64,000 nucleotides of DNA from Daphnia carinata (taxonomy: Eukaryota; Arthropoda; Branchiopoda; Diplostraca; Daphniidae). The notes under the pieces were generated by a model. The model was not told the origin of the DNA. It worked only from the letters and a program-made list of their open reading frames with translations, and did no database searches. The DNA is taken from assembly GCF_022539665.2 (NCBI RefSeq), contig NC_081336.1, positions 8,222,778 through 8,286,777 of the forward strand, written 5' to 3'. Below, one piece after another: positions 34,225-46,215 of this stretch. Each line of letters opens with the position of its first letter. Position 1 is the first letter of the stretch. A program made the translations under genes and the position numbers.

Positions 34225-35866
34225 CGAAAGGCCCACAAGCTCCGCCCACTCTGGCGGCATTGACTGTCAAAAATAAAAAAAAAAAAGGGATGCCCCCCCC
34301 CCCCCCCCTTCTTTTTATTTTTCACGATTCTCACCCACTGCATTGTACGGCTCGTTCAGTTTTTTTTTTTCTTTTTTTCTTCTTTATTTAAAAAAAAATG
34401 AAAATGGTTTGTCTCACGTATTTGAGAATCAGGTGAAACCTCTTGAATGAAATTTTTTTCTATTTGACGTTGAAATCGGTTTTTTTTTTTTTTTGTTTTG
34501 AATGAAATGAGAGAAACGAGTGCACGTCGATGGCAAACTCACGATTTGTGTACTGTTATTGTCCGAGTCGTGTTTTGATAAGAAATGCGGTTGACGAAAC
34601 GTGGGAGAATTGAGCAGGTGCATTTCGCGGGGGGGGGGGGGGGATGGACGCACAGTCAGACCCAGTTTCTCTTGGCACACACACATACGTAAGAGAGTGA
34701 AATTTCGTTTTTTTTTTTTTTCCTGTTGGGGGGGACGTACAATATTTTTTTTTCTTATTTTTATCTTTTTGATATTTTTTTTTGAACGCCATTTCACACG
34801 TTATCGGCACGTCCCGACTCCTTTTTATTTTTTATTTTTTTTGTCCCCCAAGATTTATTTCTTTCCTTTGTGTCATTTCTCTTGTTGAACCGTAGATTAC
34901 ACACGCATCTTACGTCAGGTGCCTCAAATGACGCATTATGTGCACAGGTGTGCTTGATTTCGATCTTTCTTTTTCCTCCTTTTGATTTACAAATAAAAAA
35001 AAATCATTTGCATTTTTTTTTTTTTTTTTTTAATTAAATTTGAATGTTTATTTTGTTTTTGGATGTTGACAGTCTATTAACACGGATGCGAGTCACGTCA
35101 ATTTATATTTTAAGGAAGACACAGCGTACCACTATAATTATGTGGGGAAAGGTTTTTTTTTTTTTTTTTAGTTGATGGAAGTCGTAAAAAAAAAAAAAAC
35201 AATCTGGCCGATTGACTCCGGAAGGAAATGAAAAGTAGGAACATCCGGATTTCAGAAAGGGGGGAGGGGAATCCGTGAATGTGAGGTGTTTCTGTCGATA
35301 GGATGACGACACGGGAAATGATATGCAAACACCTCGTAGCGGGGAAGAGACAATCACCTCTAATTATACACGTACACACACATTCACGTCATTCTGACCT
35401 GTACAGCAACGCCCTTATCGTAAACAAACGAACCCCCCCACCTGTTTCATTTTGATTTCATTGAAAATTAAGAATTTAAATTCAAAATTCATTTCCATCA
35501 GCAAAGGTGTAAAACATTCATTTTCAAGAAAGAAAAAAAACTTGTTTTTATATATATATATATTATCTTGCGATAAAAATTTGAAAGAAAAACCCTTGAA
35601 TTAAAAAGAAGAAAAAAATGCATTGTCTTTAGCGCTGGCGCCATCCGCATCCGTCCGGGAATTTTTCCTTTTCTTTTCTTTTTTTCTTTTTTTTTTTTTT
35701 TTTATATGAAAGATAAGAAAAAGGTTAAAAAATAAATTCTTGATTGATAGCGGAAGAATTGAAATCTTTTCCTGGTTCATAGGAAATAAACCCCCTTTTT
35801 CTTTTTGAAATTTAGCGGAAGATAGTAAAGACATTTCGGGAGAAACTCTCGTTCAAACAAGCCACA

Positions 35867-35900
<34 letters not shown>

Positions 35901-36185
35901 AAAGAGGAAAAAGAGCCCCACCCTATTTGCCTGTAAAAATGCATATCCTGTTGGCGCATCCGTATTTTTCCAGCAACATCAAAATTGGTAGAACGTAACA
36001 ATTGAAACTTGGTCCAACCCTTCCTGTTTTTTTTTTGTTTTTTTCGAACGTCATGGCCGACGACACAATCCATCCCCCTTCCTTTTTTTTTTTTTTTTTT
36101 TTTTTTATTCAATGTGAAATGACAAAGAGGTAAAAACAATCGAAAAGCCAAAAAGTCTAGACGTCCATTTTTTTTTTTTTCAAAT

Positions 36186-36227
<42 letters not shown>

Positions 36228-39200
36228 CTTTAAGAGTGAAGAAAGAAATCTCTTAAGAAAAATGGAAAACAAAAATGTTCAGCACCTTTTAATAACCAAT
36301 TGTCCTCTGCTCATTTTCACGTCGGGGGAATTTTGATTCGTCCACGGGGGGGTCCCTTCCACCCCTTTTTTTTTTTTTTTTTAAAAAGGTCGGGGTGTTG
36401 TATTTATTTCTACCTATGTATATACACAACCTCCTGATCCTCTTTTTTCTTGTACAAAAAGAAAAGCGAAGGCGACGAAACCCCGTCGAGTGTCTGGCGC
36501 CAAACATTTTAATTTTTTTTTATTTTTTTTTTATTTTGTGATTTCAAAAAAGAAAAAAAAAAGAAAAAAAAGGTTTGTCGAAAAACTGACAATAGTTTTG
36601 ATGTCTACAATAAATGAGGAAGGAAAAGACGGGGGTCTTACTTACTAGAAATAAGTAGGAAAGAAAAAAAAAATGATAATAGTTAACGGTTTTTTGTGTG
36701 CCATAACAAAAGAAGATGTTCCATTTTTTTTCAAAGTCACTGGAACTTGTGTCCACCTCATTCAACCTCCCCCACGTGTCAACAAAACACAATTTTTTTT
36801 TTTTTTTTTTTTAGCACCTCCAATTAAATGACACCTTTGATTTTTCTTTTTCTCGAAATCATTTTTTAAAATTCTCAATTTTATATGCAAATTTTTTTTT
36901 TGGGGGGGAGGAATCAACGTTTTTATGGAATGTTACGACAATCACACATTGACACATGACTAACGATAGGCAAGCGAGGAGACGCCGAGGGTTGTTCGGG
37001 AATGCTATTGTTAAAACACATTTTCTTTTTCTTTTTTTTTTTCTTTTTTTTTTTATAAATACTTGGATAACGTACAGTACGCGCACGCATTTGATGCGCT
37101 TTATAAGAAAGAGGGCGCCCTGTGAGCCTGTGCGCATGTTCTCCCCTACATCTAATAAATAGAGGGGCGCAATACAATGCGCTCTCTTTTTTTTTTTTTT
37201 TTTTTAAAAGCCAAAGAATTTTTTCATTTTTTTTTTTATTTTCTCCTCTTCATCCGCATTCCGTTGCTTTGTGTGTTGGCTATTGTAAACGACACACGCG
37301 TTCTAACAAAAAGGAGAGAGGGACGATATTGATGATGGGCGTTGGTGCGTCGATTTTATTTTTGAATTTGGCGCGTTTCAAAAAAAAAACCAAAAAAAAA
37401 CAAAAAAAAACACGTTTCTCTTGTTCTTACAAATGTGTGCGCGTTATGTGATACGTTTTCTATTTGACCAGATGCTAATTGTCCGAAGATCATCTGGTCT
37501 TCTGGGGGTCATCATTTGTTTTCTTTTTTGTTTTTTTCTGTCGCATGCCGCCTTTTTTTTTTTAAGTGACCGTCGTGCACATTTCAAAATCAAAAATTGA
37601 CTTTTAAAGTCTCAGTTTCTTCTGGAACATTTTTTTTTTTGTACTTGGGCTTCTTTCGTGTGTGTGTGTGTGTGTGAGTGTATATGTATACCAATACCAT
37701 AAGACACACACACACACACACATCTGTCTTGTTTCTGTTTTTGGAGTCTTGTTCGACAGACACGTCTGGAACACACATGCTATTGACTTCTTTCTTTCCC
37801 TATTTTGGAATTTTTTTTTTTTTTTTCCCCCTTTTGGAACACAAGAATTTCTCTGTGAGGATAAATCGCATTTAACATATAAAAATTGTTGTTCCATCAC
37901 AGTCCCCTTTTTTGGGGGGGCAGGGGATTTGGTTGGTACATGGATCAAACAAAGTATGTGTACCACCTGTGTATTGCCGTCTTTAGTAATGCCTACGTGT
38001 AATATTCAAATTAGGCAAAGAAAAATTCTTTTTTTTTTTTTTTTTTCTTTTTTTGGTCTGTGTGTGTGTACGCAAGGACGTTGACGAGGGGGTGGTCGTT
38101 TCTTTTTAAGGGGGTCGAAATTGTATTTCCCTCTAACAGACCACAGAAGAAACAAAAAACGAGAAGAAGAAGATGATGAATCTATTTGAAAAAAAAAAAA
38201 AAGGGCCAGAAAGCGGGAGGGGGATGTTCCAAGGTATAACACAGGTGTTTTCTCTTTAAATGCATCAAAGGAAATAATGGAATGATGATTAGATTCAAAT
38301 CTTTCTACTTTGAATGATTTATCGTTGGAAAATATCAACACTTTTTTTTTTTTTTTTTTTCTCTGTCTTCTCTTCATCAAGCCGCCATTTTTCTTTTCGG
38401 CGTGTACGGAGGAGGGGGGGGGAGTGTGTTTTGAAAAGTATCTCAGCTGTTTGTACGTTTCTGTGGGAATCGTTTTTGATCTATACATCATCAAAAAAAA
38501 AAAAAAAAAAAAAAAAAAAAGGAGAAGCCACTAACTACCCCCATCTGCCCCCCTACTCCCCCCCCCTTCTCTTTCTTTTTGAATGGGGGCGAACGGGCCG
38601 ACCGACGCCCTTTCGGGATGTGAACGACGTTACCTTCCTTTTCCCACACACGTACCCTTTGGCCGGGTGTGTAATCTACACACACACACACACACCCCTA
38701 ATGGCCTCTTCTCCTCTGTGTGTGTGTGTGTGTCAATGCACTCGTATTATTTTTGGAACATGTCGTTCACATTTGAACGAATGTGAAACATGGAACGTGC
38801 CAAATTATTTCGAATATTAAAAGGAAAAAAAAATAAAACAAAAAAAAAAGAAGGTGAACAAAAAAAAAATCCCATTAAAATTCTCTAGGGCGTCGTGTTT
38901 TAATCAGAAGGGGAAAGTGATAAATTCTTGAAAGACTGGAACATTAAGACGCAACAGATGTTTGTTGTTTTCTACGACTGTGTGCCCATCATTCATGAAC
39001 AGAATGTTTCGCACTTGATTGTTCTGTGTGTCTTTCTAAGAAGAAGAAATAATCTGGCCTCAAGGACCTCGAAGCATCAACCATCTGTGCCATCTTTGCC
39101 ACACGTTCTCACCTTATTCCGTTTCTCTTATTTTTAAAGGGGAAAAAAAAAAATAAATAAATAATCTGATCCCGTACCGATTCAAGGCCGTTAGCACATG

Positions 39201-39477
39201 CACAACTATTTCCCATTTCCATTGCCAAGCGAAAAAAAAAAAAAAAATAATAATAATAATCGGAGAGAGAGAGAGAGAGATTGCGAGGATTTCCAAAACA
39301 ACAATACGAATAATAGAGAGAGAGAGAGGCTGGTGGGGCCTTTTTTTTCCTGAAAGAAATCCTTAAATGGTGTATGAAATAAGAGATGTGAAGCCCAACG
39401 GGTTTTTCTTTCTTTCTTTTCTTGTGTGTGTGGGTTTCCTCCACTGTGTGGTGGTGCAGGTGGTCAACAGCTGGGCC

Positions 39478-39516
<39 letters not shown>

Positions 39517-40129
39517 GTACGTGTTTTTCTCTTCTTCGGAGCGATATGCGCGCGTACTGGAACACACACACACACGACATGCAAACCGTGTGCGCGTAGT
39601 TAGTAGAGCTCGATGACAACGTCTTTCCCACGCTACCCGTACCCCACCAGTACTCTGCAGTTTTTTTTTTGTTTTTTTGTTTTTTTTTATTCTTATCTAA
39701 CTAAACAAATAGATAGGGGGGGGGGGGGGAGAGAGAGCAGTTGGAGAGGGATGACCTTTTTTTATTTTTTTTATTTTGGTGGGAGTAATCGATACAGTTG
39801 GCAAAAACTCGAATGAAGAATCTTCGAAAGATTCTTTGAGCATCTCTGAAGAATCTTGAAAAGAATCATTAGCGTTGGTTCATGATGCGACTGGGAAACA
39901 TTCAAATTATTTCTTTGTTTCTTTCTATTCACCTTTTCCCAATCTCCTCTTATTGTGTGTGTGTGTGTGTGTGTGTGTGTCAGTTTGTTAATGATGACGA
40001 AGGAAAATGGAAACAAAAAAAAATACTGACAGTTAAAAAAAAAAAAAAAGAAAACCCAGGTGGACGCGGGGGAGGAGCTCGGTAAGGCGCCGGATAGTCT
40101 GAGAATGTGTTGGTTGTGCCGTTTTTTTT

Positions 40130-40161
<32 letters not shown>

Positions 40162-42040
40162 TCTTCCGTTTGTGTGTGTGTGTGTGTGTGTACAGAAAAA
40201 AAAGGAAAGGAAAGGGAGGTGAATGAAAGAGGGTGTGAGAGGAAAAGGTTGTTCGTGACGAGTATGGAAGGTACACAATCATGTCCGTGTGTGTGTCTAG
40301 TACACCTGTGTTTGCCACCACTAAAGGGAAAAAGAGAGACGAGAAAACGCTGGTATGTGTGTGTGTAAGTCTTTCTTTTGCTGGATAAGTTTTGTGTGTG
40401 TCTGTGTAAGAAGGTTACACACGCACAGGTGTGCGAGCAAAGGCGCTCGTCACGGATACACCAACGTGGGAACAACACAAAAAAAAAAAAAAATGAAAAG
40501 TGAGGGGTCCTTCTTCTTCTTCTTCCCAATCAGAAACGCATAATGATGCCGAAGCGGAAAACGTTTGTGAAACACGATGATTTCTTCCACGCTAGGTGGC
40601 CCCGTAGATCGTGTCACGACATTCGCAGTCCCCCCCCCCCCCCCCGCGCGTGCATCCATCCCCAACATGATTTCGCACTTGTTCATTTATTTTAAAAAAA
40701 AAAAATAAAAAAAATAAATAAAATAATAATAAAAAATTGCGTATTTAAAAATAAATCAATACAAACGTCTAGTTCAAAGTTGTCTACACTGTATATGGGG
40801 GTCTTTGGTGAGCAAGAAGTACATATACAGTCTTTTTTTTTTTTTTTTTTTTTTTGAAAAGAAAAGGTAAGAAGAAGAAGAAGTGAAGGGGGGGGGGAGG
40901 AGGGAAGGCGAAGGCGAAGGCTAGAACCGCCGCCGCTGGCTGGCTGCACAGACAACACAGGTGTGCGCGCGACTGGCTGTCGCCAGCCAAAGCCAGACTT
41001 GTTTTGTTTTGTTTTTTTTCTTACCTTTTTTCTTTTGACTTGTTTTTTTTTTTCTATAGCAAGAAGGAAAGAAAAAAAAAAAAAAGGATAGGGCACGACT
41101 ATAACCTTCTTCCTTTTTTTTTTTTTTGACGTTTCTTTTTGATAAGAGAAATGTCTTGAAAATGCGCCACTTGACGCACCAAGTGGGCGCCAGCATCTGA
41201 TCCCATTTCTCCTTCTCCGAAAATTGTGTGGCTCTTTTTTTTTTTTTTTCTCTAAAAAGACGTTGCGCATTGTTTGATGAAAAACAATTGCCTACGTTCT
41301 ATCCGCACGTTGTTTCGCTTTTTTTTTTTTTTTTCTTTGATATTTTAACTTTAAAAATGTAAAAAAAAAAAAAGGGCATCTGTCCCGATAGAGAGTTCCG
41401 TACGGCACACCATCCGGTTGTGTTTGAGGTTGATATATATATATATATATTTCTTTTTTTTTTCGCACGCCTTACGGTTCTTTCTATAGACAGTTGGAGT
41501 TGGCTTACACAAACCGTATGTTATGTGTTAGGGGGGGGGGTGTCCGTGGGAAAAAGACAAACCCTTACAAGTCCATAACCGTCATATGGGTTCTGCTCTC
41601 TCTCTCTCTCTCTCTTATCCAATCTCCCTCCCACGCCCTCTATTTTTTTTTTTTTTTTGCGCTTACGAAAAGAAAGTTTTCAAATCTACCCTCATTTTTT
41701 TTTTTTTTACTTAATTAAACAAAAAAAAAACACCTGAACATCATCAGAACTCTTAGGGGAATATATATATCTTTGCTATGTAACTCAATTCAATCGTTTT
41801 CATCATTCCACCCTTTTGTTTTTTTTTTTTTTTCTTTTTTTGCATCAATGTGTGTGTGTGTGTTTTTCGTGGAAAATCCCCGTGACCGAGAGAAAAGCAA
41901 AAAGCTCCCATCGAGTTTGGGTTATACAGTTTGAAGAGGGAGGTGGGAAAAAAGGAGGGGGGGGTAGGGAGAGACACCCGTGGGAGAAAGAGACAGCTGC
42001 GTGTGGGGTTGGGTGCTCCTGCCGCAAGTCCATGCCCCCA
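34225..42040. repeat. homopolymer and dinucleotide-repeat region between the two emc genes
   Basis: About 8 kb with no credible gene. It contains T or A runs of 10-36 nt roughly every 100-150 nt, C/G runs (for example near 34297, 34630 and 40630), (GT)n at 39483-39514 and 39955-39980, and (TA)n near 41433. CAGGTG or CACCTG E-boxes occur at 34430, 34615, 34916, 34945, 35439, 37964, 38242, 39457, 40057, 40303, 40426, 40958 and 41731. Confidence 0.65.
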
Positions 42041-42046
42041 CCGAGC

Positions 42047-42055
42047 TATAAAAGG
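42047..42055 (+). promoter_or_regulatory. TATA box of emc copy 2
   Basis: TATAAAAGG at 42047-42055 lies about 150 nt before the start codon, predicting transcription start near 42077 and a leader of about 120 nt. Confidence 0.7.
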
Positions 42056-42200
42056 CCGGCCCATCGGTCCGGTTTGAGCACAGAACTCGACCAACCGTCG
42101 ACTCGTTCACATCTTAACTTTCAGAGAGTGAACCTCCGTTTTTCGAGTCTTCTACGTTTTATTTTCTACGAAAACAAGTTCAACTGAAAACAATTGGAAA

Positions 42201-42557
42201 ATGGTGAAGGCTATCCAACGTAAATCAGTGTCCAACACGTCGTCGGTGATGGAAGGCAAAGTTCGCAAGTCTCCCGATCACGAGCAAGTGGAGATCCAGA
42301 TGTACCTGAGCAAACTCCGCGAATTGGTGCCCAACATGCCCAAGAACCGCAAAGTCTCCAAGGTGGAAGTCATCAACAACGTCATCGACTACATCTGCGA
42401 CCTCCAGACGGCGCTGCTCGATCAGTTGCACCAGCACCCGGCCTCCGTCATCAGCAACAACAACAACAACAACAGCCTGGCCGTCGTGAACGGCAACAGC
42501 TGCGCCTTGCCCATCGTCATGGAGACGTCCTCTTCGGCTGATTGCCCCACCTGTTAG
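42201..42557 (+). CDS. emc: extramacrochaetae/Id-type HLH protein, copy 2
   Basis: A single 118-codon frame with good start context (aaaATGG) downstream of a canonical TATA box. The HLH ([20 protein letters not shown] then [20 protein letters not shown]) is nearly identical to copy 1 over helix 1, loop and helix 2, and again lacks a basic region, so it should be a dominant-negative partner of class I bHLH proteins. Both copies begin M-V-K-A. An Asn run (five or more) follows the HLH. Both proteins end in Pro-x-Cys or Pro-Cys. Copy 2 has no intron in its coding region whereas copy 1 has one near the C-terminus. The two genes are divergent with about 8 kb between their start codons. A CACCTG E-box overlaps the last codons. 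Confidence 0.93.
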   Translation: MVKAIQRKSVSNTSSVMEGKVRKSPDHEQVEIQMYLSKLRELVPNMPKNRKVSKVEVINNVIDYICDLQTALLDQLHQHPASVISNNNNNNSLAVVNGNSCALPIVMETSSSADCPTC

Positions 42558-43612
42558 CAGCAGCGGCGGCAATACAAACAAAAGAAGAATCTCATTTTTG
42601 TTTTGCGTCTCTACCTCATCATCGTCTTCGGCAAAAAAAAAAAAAAAAAAAAAAAAGAGCGGCGGATTCATCCACCTGTGATAACTACCTCATCATCCGA
42701 TCAGCTTGTACATACACATCCTACTACGAACAAACAGCATATCTACTTTATATATTCTTTTTTTTTTTTTTTTTAAATTCCCTTCGCAATTTTTCACGCG
42801 TTCATTTGTTGTTGTTTTTTTTTTTTCGATTCTTGATTGTCTCTGCGAAAGAATACAGAACAAACAAACAAACACATATCATTTACCTACAAACGAATTT
42901 TTTTTTTTTTTTTTTTAAATTCGTAGGAGGTCGTTATAAGAATCTTTGAGCATCTTTAAGAATCCCGTTTTCTCCGATTGCGTTTGCGTGAGAAGGTCCG
43001 TGTTTTTCGAGACGCCACAATAGCCAGAGGCATTGCACGTGTTCTTTTTTGATGGGCACACACACACACACAGGCACCGTTATAAAGAAAGAGAGAGAGA
43101 GAGAGATGGCGTCTACACAATGGCCTTCTACCGAGACCTCGCTACATGATTGTGCAGGTGTTCAATGATGAAAAGCTGCGCATTGAAACGAGGGAACTTT
43201 ATGAGCACAAATGGTTCACCAGGTAGAAAAAAAACGAAGGAATTCTCCTTTTTTTTTTTTTTTTTTTTTTGATAAGACGTCGTGTAAGCCCAGGTGGCCG
43301 TGAGAAACCCCAATCTTTTTTTTTTTTTTAGCAAGAAAGAAAAGGGTCTCTTTATTATATTGCATTGTGACGTCACAGGACCGGACATCCGTCGTTCGAC
43401 TGCGCGACATTTCTATTCTTGAAAAAAAAAACGGCCCTCCCCTACTCCCAAATACGAGAAATGCGCCCAGGTGTTGTTTGAGGTGGAGCACCACTGGAAT
43501 GTGTTTTCACCCGTATGTGTGGTGTATATTTACTGATCCGTGAGACGAGGAAGTCGGCTTCGTCGACCTCTTAACTCGCCTTTTGTCGAACCTATATCTT
43601 TCTCTCTCTCTC

Positions 43613-43648
<36 letters not shown>

Positions 43649-44251
43649 AATCTATTATGCTACACATAGACACCAACCGTTATAGGACCCTTTTCTTCTT
43701 CTTTTTTTTTTTTATCGGTCCTGTGCAGGTGTGCATTTTGCTCGTCGTTGTGCGGAACCATTCATAAAAATAAAAAAAATAAAAAAAGATGCATTTTCCA
43801 AAAGAAGGAAAAAGAAAATGAAATAATCCAAGTCTTATTTCGTTGAGAGCTCTTGAACACCTGTGGCACACACACACACACACACCGTATCGTGTGGACG
43901 CGTTCGCCGTTTTGCCGTGCGGAACACGCACCTGTCATTGGCCACGCAACGTTCACTTGCACCAATCATTACGTTGTCTTCTACTGGAATTTATTTTCAT
44001 AGGCATTTTGAATTTCGTTTTTTTTTTTTTTTGTTTTAATATAAATACCTGGGCATAGTTGAACAGTCACGATTATGTTTTTTCGTATGTCAGCCTTTTA
44101 TTTTTATTTTTTTTAATGAACTTACATAACAACGATGAATTGTTTTTTTCTTTTCTTTTTTTAAATGTAAATTTTTTTTTTCTCTCTCTCTCTTTGAAAA
44201 GATCACGAAGACCTTTTTTTTTTTTTTTTTTCTCTCTTGTTGTTTTGGAAC

Positions 44252-44282
<31 letters not shown>

Positions 44283-45137
44283 GGTGGCGACAGCCCGACT
44301 GGCGAACACCTGATTTCCCTCAAGGCTCCTCTTTTTCTTTTTATATTTTTATTTATTTCAAAGCGCCCAGGTAGCGCAAAACCCGTGGCGTTTGCCTGGG
44401 CCACTCGAATGAATTTTTTTTTTTTTTGGTTTTCACTGCGGGATACGGCGCACTCGATCCATCCGCACGTCCAAACACGGCACTTGTTTTGTTTTTCAAC
44501 ACGAGTTTTTGTTCTTCTTATTGTAATACCTGATTTGGTAATCGTCTATCTATTTTGTGTTTTTTTTTTTGTTGTTGTTGTTTTATTCAATTTTCTCTGA
44601 TTGGTTTTTTTTTTTTTTTTTATTTAAAAAAAAAAAAAAAGCGAGACGAAATGAAAAGACACCTGTGAGCCTTTTGGCTACGATCAGGAGCTGTAAAGAA
44701 ATGCGTGCGCATCCAGACTACTGGCGCCTTATTACAGAAAAGGTGTCACATTTTCCTTTTTATTCCATATCCACCATTTGTGTGTCGTGTTCCAGGTATA
44801 AGAAAGAAAGAAAAAAAAAAAAACGCGCGCGCGTCATCATCATCATCAGGTAGAAATGAAAAAAAAAAAAAAAGAAAAAAAAGAGAGGCTCTCTAGGAGC
44901 GCATGAAAGCCAAACTCTCCATGGGGTTTGTGTATACATAAACATTCTCAGACAATGTGGCGCCAGCTTGATCCTCTCTGTGTATCTCTCTCTCTACCTC
45001 TCTCTCTCTCTCTTTCCCCTATGTCTACGTAGACGGTGCGCGCACATCTAACCTGAGCGCTACCCCCCCGGCACATGCAGGTGTACAGCCGACAGTGTGT
45101 CGCCACCGCTCAAGTCTCCCACCAGCCCAAGTTCCTC

Positions 45138-45168
<31 letters not shown>

Positions 45169-46180
45169 GGGGGGGGGGGGGGGGGAAATGAGCCCTTGTG
45201 TAAATGGAGACGACGATAGACTTTTGAACTCCAGGACGTCAACTGGAACTGCTCTCAGATTTTTTTTTTTTTTTTTTTCTCTTAGCGACTGTTTAACACG
45301 CACATTTTATTTATTTATTTTTTTAAATAAAGCGGCTGATGTCAAAGGTCACGAAATCTTGTGTATACAGTGGATGATTACATCTTCTTCGCCACATGAT
45401 TTATTTTTATTTTTTGAAATGATTTCATTTTTTTTTTTTTTTTTTGGGAGGGGGGGGGGTTATTTGGAAATGACCTCCCGATATCTCGGTCGACACACTT
45501 TGTAGCAGACGAACATTTTCTACTTGAAATGCAACATTCACGACATTTTTTTTTTTTTTTTACCGTACAGAAAGAAAAGAATCAGGTGTTCCAGTTTTCC
45601 CGAACCGGAAAAAAGAAATTCGCTTTACATTTTGTTGTTTTTCGTCTATTTTTTTTTTTTTTTTCTAGTGGTGTCTTTTGTTTTCGTTACATCCGAAAGA
45701 ACGACAGACGTGATGCTATTCTTATCCACCTCTTTTTTTTTCTCTCTCTCTTTCTTTTACGACTTGTCACTAACAACAAGAGATGGCTGGACACTTGCCA
45801 ACATGCCCCCGCCCCGCATCCAACCCACAAAAATCAAAACAAAAGCCTCAAAACTCTTTTTTTTTTTTTCTTTTTTTTTTTTATTTAGAAAAACATTTTC
45901 ACGCTATTGATGATCTATTTTCATTGTCTCCTCGTGAATTGAATTATTCAAAAATATTTTTTTTTTTTTTTCCTCAAAAAAAAAAAAAAAAAAATTTAAT
46001 TGTAAGACGCAAAAAAAAAACAAAAAAAACGCTGCCGCCATCAAGAACGAAAAAAAAAAAAAGAGGAATTTAAAGGAGGTCGCTAGTTTGCAGGTGCAGG
46101 CCAGACATAGTGTCGCCAGCCTCGGCACATACACACACACGGAGCGCCAAGTTTCTCTCTCTCCATTTTCTTCTTCTCCC

Positions 46181-46215
<35 letters not shown>

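Noticed and set aside
29701-46213. CRISPR-like or other regularly spaced arrays
   Set aside because: The repeats are simple dinucleotide and homopolymer tracts without constant spacers; the window is eukaryotic.
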